From Pseudomonas brassicacearum (GTDB lineage Bacteria; Pseudomonadota; Gammaproteobacteria; Pseudomonadales; Pseudomonadaceae), in NCBI RefSeq assembly GCF_000585995.1, contig NZ_CP007410.1:2755430-2819429 (forward strand): a DNA stretch of 64,000 bases, written 5' to 3'. The notes beneath the pieces were generated by a model. The model had not been told where the DNA came from. It saw only the letters and a list, made by a program, of their open reading frames with translations, and did no database searches. Of the stretch, positions 8,728 to 18,474 are shown in pieces. Numbering within the stretch: the stretch's first letter is position 1; each line of letters opens with the position of its first letter. The translations under genes were made by a program, and so were the position numbers.

Positions 8728-9870
8728 CCACCACCTTGTGGGAGCGGGCTTGCTCGCGAAAGCGGTGGTTCAGCTGGCAGGGATGTTGGATGTGCCGCCG
8801 TCTTCGCGGGCAAGCCCGCTCCCACATTGGTTTCGGGTGTTCACAGCACTTACATCCACCACAACTCCCCTGTGGGAGCGGGCTTGCTCGCGAAAGCGGT
8901 GGTTCAGCTGGCAGGGATGTTGGATGTGCCGCCGTCTTCGCGGGCAAGCCCGCTCCCACATTGGTTCCGGGGTGTTCACAGAACTTACATCCACCACAAA
9001 TCCCCTGTGGGAGCGAGCTTGCTCGCGATGGCGGTGGGTCAGTTGGCAGAGATGTTGGATGTGCCGCCGTCTTCGCGGGCAAGCCCGCTCCCACATTGGT
9101 CCCGGGTGTTCACAGCACTTACATCCACCACAACTCCCCTGTGGGAGCGGGCTTGCTCGCGAAAGCGGTGGTTCAGCTGGCAGAGATGTTGGATGTGCCG
9201 CCGTCTTCGCGGGCAAGCCCGCTCCCACATTGGTCCCGGGGTGTTCAAAGAACTCACATCCACCACAAATCCTCTGTGGGAGCGAGCTTGCTCGCGATGG
9301 CGGTGGGTCAGTTGGCGGGGATGTTGGATGTGCCGCCGTCTTCGCGGGCAAGCCCGCTCCCACATTGGTTTCGGGTATTCACAGAACTTGCATCCACCAC
9401 AACTCCCCTGTGGGAGCGGGCTTGCTCGCGAAAGCGGTGGGTCAGTTGGCAGGGATGTTGGATGTGCCGCCGTCTTCGCGGGCAAGCCCGCTCCCACATT
9501 GGTCCCGGGGTGTTCAAAGAACTCACGTCCACCACAAATCCCCTGTGGGAGCGGGCTTGCTCGCGATAGCGGTGGTTCAGTTGGCAGGGATGTTGGATGT
9601 GCCGCCGTCTTCGCGGGCAAGCCCGCTCCCACATTGGTTTCGGGTGTTCACAGAACTTACATCCACCACAACTCCCCTGTGGGAGCGAGCTTGCTCGCGA
9701 TGGCGGTGGTTCAGCTGGCGGGGATGTTGGATGTGCCGCCGTCTTCGCGGGCAAGCCCGCTCCCACATTGGTTCCGGGGTGTTCACAGAACTTACATCCA
9801 CCACAAATCCCCTGTGGGAGCGGGCTTGCTCGCGAAAGCGGTGGGTCAGTTGGCATCGAAATGACAGGCA
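8728..9870. repeat. higher-order tandem array of REP doublets
   Basis: GTGGGAGCG(G/A)GCTTGCTCGCGA elements begin at 8738, 8872, 9007, 9141, 9276, 9410, 9545, 9679 and 9814. Each of the first eight is followed by the complementary TTCGCGGGCAAGCCCGCTCCCAC arm. Spacings alternate 134 and 135 bp, giving a 269-bp composite unit repeated four times plus a final half REP. The alternating spacers are marked by CACAACTCC and CACAAATCC before the next REP. No protein is encoded; several long frames cross it only because the unit lacks stops. Confidence 0.95.
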
Positions 9871-9871
9871 T

Positions 9872-9910
9872 AAAAAAACGCCGCCCCTCGCAAGAAGGGC
9901 GGCGTTTTTA
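9872..9910. terminator. bidirectional rho-independent terminator
   Basis: A-tract, stem ACGCCGCCC / GGGCGGCGT, T-tract. It follows acnB on the minus strand by about 18 bases and also closes the repeat array side. Confidence 0.85.
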
Positions 9911-9927
9911 GTCGGGCGTTTTAAGCT

Positions 9928-12537
9928 TTAGGCTTGAACGACCGGGATGTTGGCGTTTGCAGCTGCTTCACGGAACTCGGCGATCTGATCGAAGCTCAGG
10001 TAGCGGTACACGTCCGCTGCCATGCTGTCGATCTTGCCGGCGTATTCCATGTACTCCTCGACGGTCGGCAGGCGACCCAGGATGGACGCAACGGACGCCA
10101 GTTCGGCCGAAGCCAGGTAGACGTTCGCGCCGTCGCCCAGACGGTTCGGGAAGTTACGGGTCGAGGTCGACACCACGGTGGAGTTCGGCTCGACGCGTGC
10201 CTGGTTACCCATGCACAGCGAGCAGCCTGGCATTTCCATCCGTGCACCGGCCTTGCCGTAGATGCCGTAGTAGCCTTCTTCGGTGAGCTGGTGAGCGTCC
10301 ATCTTGGTCGGCGGCGACAGCCACAGACGGGTTGGCAGCTGGCCCTTGACCTGCTCCAGGAGCTTACCGGCAGCGCGGAAGTGACCGATGTTGGTCATGC
10401 ACGAACCGATGAACACTTCGTCGATCTTCTCGCCAGCAACGCTGGAGAGCAGACGGGCATCGTCCGGATCGTTCGGTGCGCAGAGCACAGGCTCGCTGAT
10501 GTCGGCCAGATCGATTTCGATGACTTCGGCGTATTCGGCGTCGGCATCGGCTTCCATCAGTTGCGGGTCGGCAATCCAGGCTTCCATCGCTTGGGCGCGA
10601 CGTTCCAGGGTGCGTGCATCGCCGTAGCCTTCGCCGATCATCCAGCGCAGCAGGGTGATGTTCGACTGCAGGTACTCGGTGATCGACTCTTTCGACAGCT
10701 TGATGGTGCAACCGGCAGCCGAACGTTCGGCCGAGGCGTCGGACAATTCGAAAGCCTGTTCAAGGGTCAAGCCTTCCAGGCCTTCGATTTCCAGGATGCG
10801 GCCGGAGAAGGCGTTTTTCTTGCCTTTCTTCTCCACGGTCAACAGACCGTTCTGGATAGCGAAGTATGGAATGGCATGAACCAGGTCACGCAGGGTGATG
10901 CCAGGTTTCATTTTGCCTTTGAAACGCACCAGGATCGATTCCGGCATGTCCAGCGGCATGACGCCGGTGGCAGCGGCGAACGCGACCAGGCCAGAACCGG
11001 CCGGGAACGAGATGCCCATCGGGAAACGTGTGTGCGAGTCACCACCGGTACCCACGGTGTCTGGCAGCAGCATGCGGTTCAGCCACGAGTGGATGATGCC
11101 GTCGCCCGGACGCAGGGAAACGCCGCCGCGGGTCATGATGAAGTCAGGCAGGGTGTGGTGGGTGGTCACGTCGATCGGCTTTGGATAGGCCGCGGTGTGG
11201 CAGAAGGACTGCATCACCAGGTCAGCCGAGAAGCCCAGGCACGCCAGGTCTTTCAGTTCGTCACGGGTCATCGGACCGGTGGTGTCCTGGGAACCCACGG
11301 TGGTCATTTTCGGTTCGCAGTAGGTACCAGGACGGACGCCTTGGCCTTCTGCCAGACCGCAAGCCTTGCCGACCATCTTCTGCGCCAGGGTGAAACCCTT
11401 GGTGCTTTCGGCGGGTGCTTCCGGCTTCTTGAACAGATCGAAAGGTGGCAGGCCCAGCTCGGCGCGAGCCTTTTCGGTCAGGCCACGGCCGATGATCAGC
11501 GGGATACGACCGCCGGCACGGACTTCGTCCAACAGGACCGGGGTCTTCATTTCGAAGGTGGTCAGGACTTCATCGGTGCCGTGCTTGCAGACTTTGCCAG
11601 CATGCGGGTACAGGTCGATCACGTCGCCCATGTGCATGTTGGACACATCGAATTCGATCGGCAGGGCGCCGGCGTCTTCCATGGTGTTGTAGAAAATCGG
11701 TGCGATCTTGCTGCCGAAGCAGAAACCGCCGGCACGTTTGTTCGGAACGAAAGGAACGTCGTCGCCGAAGAACCACAGCACCGAGTTGGTCGCCGATTTA
11801 CGCGACGAACCGGTACCGACCACGTCACCGACGTAGGCGATCGGGAAGCCTTGGCCACGCATCTCTTCGATCTGCTTCATCGGGCCGGTCTTGCCTTGTT
11901 CATCAGGCACGATGCCGTCACGGGCCATTTTCAGCATGGCCAGGGCGTGCAGCGGGATGTCCGGGCGGGACCAGGCGTCAGGGGCAGGGGACAGGTCGTC
12001 GGTGTTGGTTTCGCCAGTGACCTTGAACACCCGCAGGCTGATCTTGTCGGCCAGTACCGGGCGGTTCTTGAACCACTCGCCGTCGGCCCAGGATTGCAAC
12101 ACGGCCTTGGCGTGGACGTTGCCGTTCTTGGCTTTTTCAGCCACATCGTGGAACGCATCGAACATCAGCAGGGTGTGCTTGAGTTCCTTGGCCGCCACCG
12201 GCGCCAGCTCGGCGTCGTCCAGCAGGTCCACCAGGGTCACGATGTTATAGCCGCCCTGCATGGTGCCGAGCAGTTCAACGGCGCGCTTCTTGTCCAGCAG
12301 AGGGGATTGGGCTTCGCCCTTGGCCAGGGCGGACAGGAAACCGGCCTTGACGTAGGCGGCTTCGTCGACGCCAGGCGGAACGCGATTGGTGATCAGGTCA
12401 ACGAGGAAAGCTTCTTCGCCAGCCGGAGGATTTTTCAGCAGCTCGATCAGGCCTGCGGTTTGTTCGGCGTTAAGCGGCTGGGGAACGATACCCAGGGCTG
12501 CGCGCTCTTCGATATGTTTGCGGTAGGCTTCAAGCAC
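9928..12537 (-). CDS. acnB: aconitate hydratase B
   Basis: An 869-residue protein, the usual AcnB length. It interconverts citrate and isocitrate in the TCA cycle, and often also acts on 2-methylisocitrate, using a [4Fe-4S] cluster. Two of the cluster cysteines are in CSLCMGNQ and a third in [10 protein letters not shown], both in the C-terminal third. I use the GTG at 12537 (GTG-CTT-GAA-GCC), preceded by GAGG nine bases upstream, because AcnB proteins begin MLEAYRKHI. The longer frame from 12606 adds unrelated residues. An unusual nested inverted repeat lies upstream at 12659-12798. Confidence 0.95.
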   Translation of the reverse strand: MLEAYRKHIEERAALGIVPQPLNAEQTAGLIELLKNPPAGEEAFLVDLITNRVPPGVDEAAYVKAGFLSALAKGEAQSPLLDKKRAVELLGTMQGGYNIVTLVDLLDDAELAPVAAKELKHTLLMFDAFHDVAEKAKNGNVHAKAVLQSWADGEWFKNRPVLADKISLRVFKVTGETNTDDLSPAPDAWSRPDIPLHALAMLKMARDGIVPDEQGKTGPMKQIEEMRGQGFPIAYVGDVVGTGSSRKSATNSVLWFFGDDVPFVPNKRAGGFCFGSKIAPIFYNTMEDAGALPIEFDVSNMHMGDVIDLYPHAGKVCKHGTDEVLTTFEMKTPVLLDEVRAGGRIPLIIGRGLTEKARAELGLPPFDLFKKPEAPAESTKGFTLAQKMVGKACGLAEGQGVRPGTYCEPKMTTVGSQDTTGPMTRDELKDLACLGFSADLVMQSFCHTAAYPKPIDVTTHHTLPDFIMTRGGVSLRPGDGIIHSWLNRMLLPDTVGTGGDSHTRFPMGISFPAGSGLVAFAAATGVMPLDMPESILVRFKGKMKPGITLRDLVHAIPYFAIQNGLLTVEKKGKKNAFSGRILEIEGLEGLTLEQAFELSDASAERSAAGCTIKLSKESITEYLQSNITLLRWMIGEGYGDARTLERRAQAMEAWIADPQLMEADADAEYAEVIEIDLADISEPVLCAPNDPDDARLLSSVAGEKIDEVFIGSCMTNIGHFRAAGKLLEQVKGQLPTRLWLSPPTKMDAHQLTEEGYYGIYGKAGARMEMPGCSLCMGNQARVEPNSTVVSTSTRNFPNRLGDGANVYLASAELASVASILGRLPTVEEYMEYAGKIDSMAADVYRYLSFDQIAEFREAAANANIPVVQA

Positions 12538-12945
12538 AGTTATTACCCTCATCAGTGGTCCCAAATGGGTGTCCGGGACGCTCATCCAGAAACCCGCGGT
12601 ACTCATGCGCGTCGGGGGCTTTTTGGGCCTCCACGCCAGGGTTTCCGGGGTTCCTCACAGAAGCTGCTTTCAAAGTTTTACGCCTGCAGAACGGGGAGCT
12701 GATGAGGGTTGGCGTTGGGCTTTCCCCGCTGGAAAGACCCTTCGCCAACACCGCTCTGAAGGAACGACTGTGCTCGTGACGCTTTGAAAACAGCTTCTAA
12801 CGGACATTGGCGCCTTAAAAGGCTGGCTGATTCTACGGGAAAAAAAAATTAAAGGTAAGTTGGACCGTGAAGTTTGAAGGGGTGATCAATCTTAGACAAA
12901 GGGCTAACATGCCGGCCTGTCCTGCTTTTGCGTGTGCTTTTCCTT
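12538..12945. other. acnB upstream region with nested inverted repeat
   Basis: A gene-free stretch between the divergent acnB and DUF1289 genes. It holds 17-bp inverted repeats (12659-12675 and 12782-12798, 16 of 17 matching) around an inner GTTGGCG/CGCCAAC pair. No gene or tRNA is seen here. Confidence 0.5.
12659..12798. repeat. 140-bp inverted-repeat element upstream of acnB
   Basis: AGAAGCTGCTTTCAAAG at 12659-12675 is matched in reverse by CTTTGAAAACAGCTTCT at 12782-12798 with one mismatch. A second complementary pair lies inside. It could be a structured 5' leader of acnB, a small RNA or a MITE-like insertion; no clear target duplication is seen at its edges. Confidence 0.5.
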
Positions 12946-13416
12946 ATGCCCAACCAGCTCATCAAGACCCCCTGTGTCGGCCTCTGCTCCACTGTCTACG
13001 GTGACTTGGTGTGCCGTGGCTGCAAGCGGTTCCACCATGAAGTGATTCACTGGAACGGCTACAACGAGGACGAAAAGCGCGCGGTGTGGATGCGCCTGGA
13101 GCAACTGCTGGTGCAGGTGATGGTGGCCAAGTTGGAGGTTTTCGACCCGCAATTGCTGCGCCAGCAGCTGGAGTCGCGCAAGATCCGCTTTGTGCCGCAT
13201 CAGTCGGAATATTGCTGGGCCTACCAATTGATCGCCCGGGGCGCGCGCGTGATCAACAACCTGGAAGCCTACGGCATGGTGCTGATGCCGGAGTTTCGCG
13301 ACTGGGACCTGCCGGACCTGCGCGACGCCATTGATCGGGAATTTTTCCTCCTGTCCGAAGCCCACTACCAGCGCTACATCGCGCCGGGGTTCCTGAAGGA
13401 TGCGATTGGCGGCTGA
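12946..13416 (+). CDS. DUF1289 cysteine-motif protein with C-terminal extension
   Basis: A 156-residue protein. Its N-terminus carries four cysteines in the pattern TPCVGLCSTVYGDLVCRGCKRF, the DUF1289 (YdhL-like) signature that may bind metal or an Fe-S cluster. The remaining 110 residues are a hydrophilic region seen in Pseudomonas homologues, without known function. I prefer the ATG at 12946 to the TTG at 12928; neither has a strong ribosome site. It is divergent from acnB and followed by a REPIN. Confidence 0.75.
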   Translation: MPNQLIKTPCVGLCSTVYGDLVCRGCKRFHHEVIHWNGYNEDEKRAVWMRLEQLLVQVMVAKLEVFDPQLLRQQLESRKIRFVPHQSEYCWAYQLIARGARVINNLEAYGMVLMPEFRDWDLPDLRDAIDREFFLLSEAHYQRYIAPGFLKDAIGG

Positions 13417-13460
13417 TCGCCGGCCATTTGTGCAAAGGAGCTCTTGTGCCAGGGAGCTTT

Positions 13461-13586
13461 TGTGGCGAGGGAGCTTGCTCCCGCTCGGCTGCGTAGCAGA
13501 CGCCTGGGTTTTTCAGGACCAGAGATTTTTTAGATCAAGAGCGAGGGTCGCTTCGCAACCCAGCGGGAGCAAGCTCCCTCGCCACA
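13461..13586. repeat. REPIN (inverted REP pair)
   Basis: TGTGGCGAGGGAGCTTGCTCCC on the left pairs with GGGAGCAAGCTCCCTCGCCACA on the right, between two convergent genes. Confidence 0.85.
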
Positions 13587-13601
13587 AAGAGCTCATTCGC
13601 T

Positions 13602-14465
13602 TTATTCCTTGATCGCCAACTCCACCAGATGATCCTCGACCTCCTGCGGCTTGAGCACCAGCACGTCACTTTCGAGCGCATCAAGCACCGCTTCGGCGGT
13701 ATTGCCGATCAGCACCCCTGACAACCCCGACCGCGCCACGGTGCCGATCACCGTCACGGCTGCCTGCAGCTTGCGCGCCATGAACGGGATCAACACGTCC
13801 GCCGGGCCTTCTTCGATGTGCAGGTGCTGGTCGTCGATGTCGAATTCAGCCTGGAACGCCCGGCATTGTTCGCGGTAACGGGCCTCGATGGTTTCCTTGA
13901 GCTGGAAGGTCGGGTCGGCGGACGAAAGCATCGGTGTGGGATGGGCGCTGATCACATGCAGGTGCGCCTTGGCCAGGGTGGCAATGTCGTAGCCGTGATC
14001 GATGATGGTGTTGTGCAGGTGACGGTGCTCGCCGTCGGCATTGCCAACGTCCACGGCCGCCAGAATCACCTTGTCCTTCCAGGAGCCTGCGGTTTTCACC
14101 AGCAGCACCGGGGTCGGGCAGTGGCGCAACAGTTTCCAGTCCGCCGGGGTCAAAAGGGCTTTTTTCAGCGGACTGTCGGGGAAGTGTTGCTTGATCACCA
14201 GGCCGCAACCCTCGGCCTGCTGCACGTCGATGATAGTTTCGTAGAGGCTTTCATTCCAGGCCTGCTCGGTGGTGACGCTGTAGCCGTCCGCCAGCAGCGC
14301 GGCCTTCAGTACGCCGAGCATGCCGGCATGGTCGTGCTTTTTGTCGCACACCAGCAGGTGCAGGTGGGCCTGGGTCACCCCGGCGATCAACTTGGCGCGC
14401 TTGAGCGCCAGGCTTTCCGAATGTTCGGGTTCTATGACCACCAGAATGCTGCGAATGGCTTGCAT
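13602..14465 (-). CDS. tandem universal stress protein (UspE-like)
   Basis: A 287-residue protein with two Usp domains. The first begins IRSILVVIEPEHSESLALKRA; the second begins KDKVILAAVDVGN near residue 130. The second domain ends with the nucleotide-loop type sequence GTVARSGLSGVLIGNTAEAVL and VLVLKP, which suggests ATP-binding capacity. Proteins of this kind help survival under stress or low oxygen. It is divergent from miaE across a 178-base gap. Confidence 0.85.
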   Translation of the reverse strand: MQAIRSILVVIEPEHSESLALKRAKLIAGVTQAHLHLLVCDKKHDHAGMLGVLKAALLADGYSVTTEQAWNESLYETIIDVQQAEGCGLVIKQHFPDSPLKKALLTPADWKLLRHCPTPVLLVKTAGSWKDKVILAAVDVGNADGEHRHLHNTIIDHGYDIATLAKAHLHVISAHPTPMLSSADPTFQLKETIEARYREQCRAFQAEFDIDDQHLHIEEGPADVLIPFMARKLQAAVTVIGTVARSGLSGVLIGNTAEAVLDALESDVLVLKPQEVEDHLVELAIKE

Positions 14466-14643
14466 GATCGGCGTTCTCCTGCAATGAAAAGGCTGGCGTT
14501 GCTCAACTATAGTTGTTGTGGGGCAGTCTAGTTGCTATGGGGGAGTCGTTGACTTGATGCATATCAACAGCGGTGACTGGTGGTCTGGGGGCAGGCCGGT
14601 ATAATCGGCGCCCTTCGCTCGACTACCTTTTCCCGTGAGCCCC

Positions 14644-15249
14644 ATGATCCTTCCCGAAATTCACGAATTCCTTGGTTGCCGCACCCCCGATGCCTGGGTC
14701 CAGGCCGCGCTGGCTGACCAGGAAACCTTGCTGATCGACCACAAGAACTGCGAGTTCAAGGCCGCCAGCACCGCCCTGAGCCTGATCGCCAAGTACCATT
14801 CCCATGTCGACCTGATCAACCTGATGTCGCGCCTGGCCCGGGAAGAGCTGGTGCATCACGAGCAGGTCATGCGCTTGATGAAAAAGCGCAAGATCGGCTT
14901 GCGTCAGCTCTCCGCCGGGCGTTACGCCTCGGGGTTACGCAAGGTGGTACGCAGCCATGAGCCGGTCAAACTGGTGGACACCCTGGTGGTTGGCGCCTTC
15001 ATCGAAGCCCGCAGTTGCGAGCGTTTCGAGGCCTTGGTGCCGCATCTGGACGAAGAACTGGGCAAGTTTTATTTCGGCTTGCTCAAAAGCGAGGCCCGGC
15101 ACTTTCAGGGTTATTTGAAATTGGCGTACCAGTACGGTGATGCCAAGGACATTGCCCAGGTGATCGACAAGGTGCGTGAGGCCGAGCGGGAATTGATCGA
15201 ATCACCGGATGTGGAGTTTAGGTTCCACAGTGGTGTGCCTGCTCGATAG
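14644..15249 (+). CDS. miaE: tRNA-(ms2io6A)-hydroxylase
   Basis: A 201-residue MiaE protein from the ATG at 14644; an in-frame GTG at 14635 is also possible. It hydroxylates the isopentenyl group of 2-methylthio-N6-isopentenyladenosine at tRNA position 37. The diiron ligands are expected in ADQETLLIDHKNCEFKAAS, REELVHHEQVM, EARSCERFE and KSEARHFQGY, all present. It is monocistronic and flanked downstream by a REP pair. Confidence 0.92.
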   Translation: MILPEIHEFLGCRTPDAWVQAALADQETLLIDHKNCEFKAASTALSLIAKYHSHVDLINLMSRLAREELVHHEQVMRLMKKRKIGLRQLSAGRYASGLRKVVRSHEPVKLVDTLVVGAFIEARSCERFEALVPHLDEELGKFYFGLLKSEARHFQGYLKLAYQYGDAKDIAQVIDKVREAERELIESPDVEFRFHSGVPAR

Positions 15250-15272
15250 TGCAGAGGTGTCGGTACTGACGT

Positions 15273-15368
15273 CATCGCGAGCAAGCTCGCTCCCACAGGG
15301 GATTTTCTGTGTACACATTATTTGTGAACACTGAAGAGTCAAATGTGGGAGCGAGCTTGCTCGCGATG
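15273..15368. repeat. REP pair
   Basis: CATCGCGAGCAAGCTCGCTC and its inverted partner GAGCGAGCTTGCTCGCGATG, separated by about 55 bp, lie between convergent genes. Confidence 0.85.
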
Positions 15369-15391
15369 GGGCCTTATGCAGCACTGCATCT

Positions 15392-15880
15392 CTAAGTGAC
15401 CAGCCCCAGGCGTTCATGCCACTGGGCAATGGACTCCTTGGGATAGACCTCGAACTGCTGGTCGCCCTTATGCGCCTCGACCTCCACCCACGGCGCCTTG
15501 GAACCGAGCATCAGGTGGGTGTGCTCCGGCGGTACCGGCAGCGGTGTGTCGATGGCCGAGGCAAACGGGTGGATCAGCTCCGGCCATTCGGGGCTGAACA
15601 GCCATAGTCCCGAGCCGCACAGGGAACAGAAATGCCGTTCGGCGCTGCTGCGATGGGCGCGTTTTTCACCTTCGTCCTTGAGCCGCGCATGGTAGATCGA
15701 GATGTATTTGCGACCGCGCACCTTCAGGCTCTGGGCATCGCCCCCCAGGTTGATCGCAAAACCACCACCGCCCTGGGTCTTGCGACAGATCGAGCAGTAG
15801 CAGCGTTGATAAGGGTAGGGATGGGCACAGGCCAGGCTGAATGAAACCGCGCCGCAGTGGCAGGATCCTTCGAGCTGCAT
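15392..15880 (-). CDS. GFA (CENP-V/GFA) domain zinc protein
   Basis: A 162-residue protein of the glutathione-dependent formaldehyde-activating family. It shows the zinc motifs GSCHCGAVSF at the N-terminus, CYCSICRKTQG near residues 29-39 and FCSLCGSGLW near residue 85. Most members are uncharacterised, and a role in formaldehyde handling cannot be assumed. The ATG at 15880 has GGAGG just upstream; the frame from 15892 only adds four residues. Confidence 0.82.
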   Translation of the reverse strand: MQLEGSCHCGAVSFSLACAHPYPYQRCYCSICRKTQGGGGFAINLGGDAQSLKVRGRKYISIYHARLKDEGEKRAHRSSAERHFCSLCGSGLWLFSPEWPELIHPFASAIDTPLPVPPEHTHLMLGSKAPWVEVEAHKGDQQFEVYPKESIAQWHERLGLVT

Positions 15881-15967
15881 GGAAACCTCCAATCAGGGTT
15901 GGAATGATTCTGGGCAGTCTAGACGGTCAATGTTTTACCGTTGGATTGAGAGTGCCCCTGCAATCGC

Positions 15968-16060
15968 TTTCGCGAGCAAGCCCGCTCCCACAGGGGATTT
16001 GTGTCGTTCGCCAATTTCCTGCCCGTTTGCGGTCAGTGTGGGAGCGGGCTTGCCCGCGAA
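15968..16060. repeat. REP pair
   Basis: TTTCGCGAGCAAGCCCGCTC and the inverted arm GAGCGGGCTTGCCCGCGAA flank a 45-bp spacer. This is the same family as the 8.7 kb array. Confidence 0.85.
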
Positions 16061-16079
16061 GGCGTCAGTACAGGCAATG

Positions 16080-16694
16080 TCACTTAGGCACCCGCCACAA
16101 ATACCACGCCGCCACCGTTCGGTAAGGGCTCCAGGCCAGGCCAATATCGATCATCTGCCTGCGGCTGGGCTGCTGCTCCAGCCCCTTTAACCGTCGATAC
16201 CCTTCGCGCACGCCAAAGTCATCGGCCGGCAGGATGTCCGGCCGCTCCAGGCTATAGATCAGCAGCATTTCCACGGTCCAGCGGCCGACGCCGCGCAACG
16301 CGGTCAAACGCTCCACCAGCGCTTCATCCTCCATGACCAGCGCCGTGGCGTAATCCGGCACCCGCCCGTCCAGGGCCGCCTGGGCGATGCCCTGGATGGT
16401 CGCGATCTTGCTGGCGGAAAACCCACAACTGCGCATTTGTTCAAAGTCAGTCGCCAGGATCTGCGCAGGCCTGGGGAATGTCAGCGCCGGGAACAGGGCC
16501 AGCAACCGACCCAGAATCGCATCGCCGGCCCTGGCGTGCAGTTGCTGATAGGCAATCGCCCGCACCAGGGCTTCATAGGGATCGCGGGCCGGCTTGGGTT
16601 GCAGCAGGCAGGGGCCGGTCGCCTCGACATGACGGCGCCAATCTTCGTCCAGACCCGCCAGAAAAACACTGGCGTCATGGTAGGGCACAGGCAT
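16080..16694 (-). CDS. HhH-GPD 3-methyladenine DNA glycosylase (AlkA-type)
   Basis: A 204-residue DNA glycosylase of the AlkA superfamily that would remove alkylated purines. The helix-hairpin-helix is ERLTALRGVGRWTVEMLLIYSL, with the catalytic Asp in LPADDFGV. The ATG at 16694 begins MPVPYHDA; the frame from the TTG at 16721 adds nine residues. It lies 23 bases after ada on the same strand, so the two alkylation-repair genes probably form one operon induced by methylated Ada. Confidence 0.87.
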   Translation of the reverse strand: MPVPYHDASVFLAGLDEDWRRHVEATGPCLLQPKPARDPYEALVRAIAYQQLHARAGDAILGRLLALFPALTFPRPAQILATDFEQMRSCGFSASKIATIQGIAQAALDGRVPDYATALVMEDEALVERLTALRGVGRWTVEMLLIYSLERPDILPADDFGVREGYRRLKGLEQQPSRRQMIDIGLAWSPYRTVAAWYLWRVPK

Positions 16695-16717
16695 CAGGTG
16701 CTCGTTCTCCAGGCCGA

Positions 16718-17800
16718 TCAAAACGCCAGCGGCAGCGAAACCTGCACGGCGGCTTTTTCCAGCCGCAACAGAAACGCCTTGCGCGGCTGTCCGCCACCAT
16801 AACCGGTCAACGAGCCGTCCGCACCGATCACCCGGTGGCAGGGAATGACGATGGCCAGGCGATTCTGCCCATTGGCCAGGCCCACGGCGCGGCTGGCGCC
16901 GGGGCTGCCGAGCAGGGTGGCGATGCCGCCGTAGCTGCGGGTTTCGCCATAGGGGATGTTCTGCAACTCGGCCCAGACTCGTACGGCGAAGGCGCTGCCG
17001 GGCATGTGCAGCGGGACGCTGAACGCAGTCAGTTTCCCGGCGAAATAGTCGGCCAGCTCGGTTTCGATCTGTTGCAAATGAACGTTGTGCCCCGGCGCGA
17101 CGGTGTAGCCGTAGCGCTGCTGCAACTCTTCGATTTCCCGGGTCAGGGCCGGACGGTCGAGGAACTCCAGCAGCACCAGGCCACGCCGTTCGGCCATGGC
17201 CAGCATCGGCCCCAAGGGCGTGGTCAGGCGGGTGAACAACAAGGGTTCGCTGAGGGCGGCGCGGCCCGGCGTGATATGGAAGGATTTGACGAACGCGTCA
17301 CGAAAACCGCTCAGTGACTCATAGCCGGAATCGAAAGCCGCATGGTCGATGGAGGCGCCCTCCTTGATGCCGCCCAGGGCGATACCCAGGCGGCGGGTAC
17401 GCAAATACGCGTGAAAGGTCATGCCGAAATGTTGCTTGAACCAGCGCCGCAGTTTCAGCGGTTCGATGCCTTGTTCCAGCAGCAGGGCGTCGGTCCAGCG
17501 TAGATCGGGTTCGGCGTCCACGGCGTTGAGCAAGGTCTGGATCCAGTCCGGCGCGATGGCGGCGGCGTCCAGGGGTTTGCAGCGCAGGCAGGCCCGGTAG
17601 CCGGCCGACATGGCTTCGTCGGCATGGGCGAAGAACTCCACGTTTTCCGGTTTCGGCTTGCGCGCCGTGCAACCGGGACGACAGAAGATGCCAGTGGTCT
17701 TGACCGCAGTGAAGAACACCCCCTCGTAGGCGGTGTCTCGTTCGAGCATGGCGCGGACCATCTCGGCATGGGGCGGGAGCAGCGAGTCTTGTCGGTTCAT
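16718..17800 (-). CDS. ada: bifunctional Ada regulator / O6-methylguanine-DNA methyltransferase
   Basis: A 360-residue protein with the full Ada layout. The N-terminal zinc domain has FCRPGC and ACLRCKP cysteines, one of which takes methyl from phosphotriesters. An AraC-type helix-turn-helix follows in the middle (LKLRRWFKQHFGMTFHAYLR). The C-terminal methyltransferase has the acceptor motif IPCHRV. Methylated Ada activates ada and alkA. The ATG at 17800 (MNRQD) or 17812 could be the start; neither has an obvious ribosome site. Confidence 0.93.
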   Translation of the reverse strand: MNRQDSLLPPHAEMVRAMLERDTAYEGVFFTAVKTTGIFCRPGCTARKPKPENVEFFAHADEAMSAGYRACLRCKPLDAAAIAPDWIQTLLNAVDAEPDLRWTDALLLEQGIEPLKLRRWFKQHFGMTFHAYLRTRRLGIALGGIKEGASIDHAAFDSGYESLSGFRDAFVKSFHITPGRAALSEPLLFTRLTTPLGPMLAMAERRGLVLLEFLDRPALTREIEELQQRYGYTVAPGHNVHLQQIETELADYFAGKLTAFSVPLHMPGSAFAVRVWAELQNIPYGETRSYGGIATLLGSPGASRAVGLANGQNRLAIVIPCHRVIGADGSLTGYGGGQPRKAFLLRLEKAAVQVSLPLAF

Positions 17801-17946
17801 GGGGCTGAGCATAAAACCATGGCTGGGACGGCTCCACCGAAAAATCGACAGTGAATTTTCCGCTCACTTGGTCGGATGCTCGCGAACAAAAATTGAACCA
17901 TTGAGTCTTAAAGGTTCAACCGCTGTTTTTGTCTTTCGGAGACATC

Positions 17947-18405
17947 ATGTCCAAACATAAGAAATCCCTCATTGCCGTTGCTGTCTGTGCCTTGATGCTG
18001 GGTGCCTCGGCCTTGCTGCCCGCCGACCTGTCGCCCATTGGCGCGAGCTACGCCGCCGGCGGTGGCAATGGTGGCGGTCATGGCGGTGGCGGTGGTGGTG
18101 GCAATGGCGGCGGTAACGGTGGCGGCAAGGGCAGTGGCAAATCCGGCGAATCCAGCGGCCTTGGCAAGGGCCTGGATAGCGACCACGTCGGCACCGCTAC
18201 GCGCGATCATGGCGTGAGCGGCAAGCACATCGGAACCACCCGCACCGACCGCACCAGCAAGGCTTCGCTCACGTCGGGCATCGCCAAGGACCGTGATACT
18301 CGTGGCTTGACCAAGGCCTCCGCGATTTCTACGGCTACTCCGGGAACCCACAACACCAAGGGTCTGACCAACGCGACCAGTTCTTCGATCAAGAACGACC
18401 GCTGA
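17947..18405 (+). CDS. exported Gly/Ser/Thr-rich protein of unknown function
   Basis: A 152-residue protein starting at the ATG preceded by GGAGACATC. Residues 1-36 are a signal peptide (basic start, then a hydrophobic stretch, probable cleavage after ASYAAG). A Gly/Asn/His-rich tract (residues about 37-65) and a low-complexity Ser/Thr/Lys/Asp region follow. No domain is recognised. It is monocistronic and closed by a terminator. It is probably a small periplasmic or secreted structural protein, but no function can be assigned. Confidence 0.7.
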   Translation: MSKHKKSLIAVAVCALMLGASALLPADLSPIGASYAAGGGNGGGHGGGGGGGNGGGNGGGKGSGKSGESSGLGKGLDSDHVGTATRDHGVSGKHIGTTRTDRTSKASLTSGIAKDRDTRGLTKASAISTATPGTHNTKGLTNATSSSIKNDR

Positions 18406-18410
18406 TCCCC

Positions 18411-18451
18411 AAAAAAAGCCGCGATGCCTGATTCAGGTGTCGCGGCTTTTT
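18411..18451. terminator. bidirectional rho-independent terminator
   Basis: A-tract, stem GCCGCGA...TCGCGGC with an inner CCTGA/TCAGG, T-tract. It sits between the ends of the Gly-rich gene and trkH. Confidence 0.85.
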
Positions 18452-18474
18452 CACGTCTTGCAGTCGCGAAGCGT

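Noticed and set aside
8738..9860. The array at 8.7-9.9 kb looked at first like a CRISPR array or a repeat protein gene.
   Set aside because: The repeats are about 134 bp with internal REP palindromes, spacers are repeated rather than unique, and the frames crossing it (up to nearly 500 codons in several frames and both strands) exist only because the unit lacks stops.
9934..12702. A 922-codon plus-strand frame antisense to acnB.
   Set aside because: acnB is unmistakable on the other strand. The plus-strand translation is rich in His, Gln and Arg with no family features, as expected for a shadow in GC-rich DNA.
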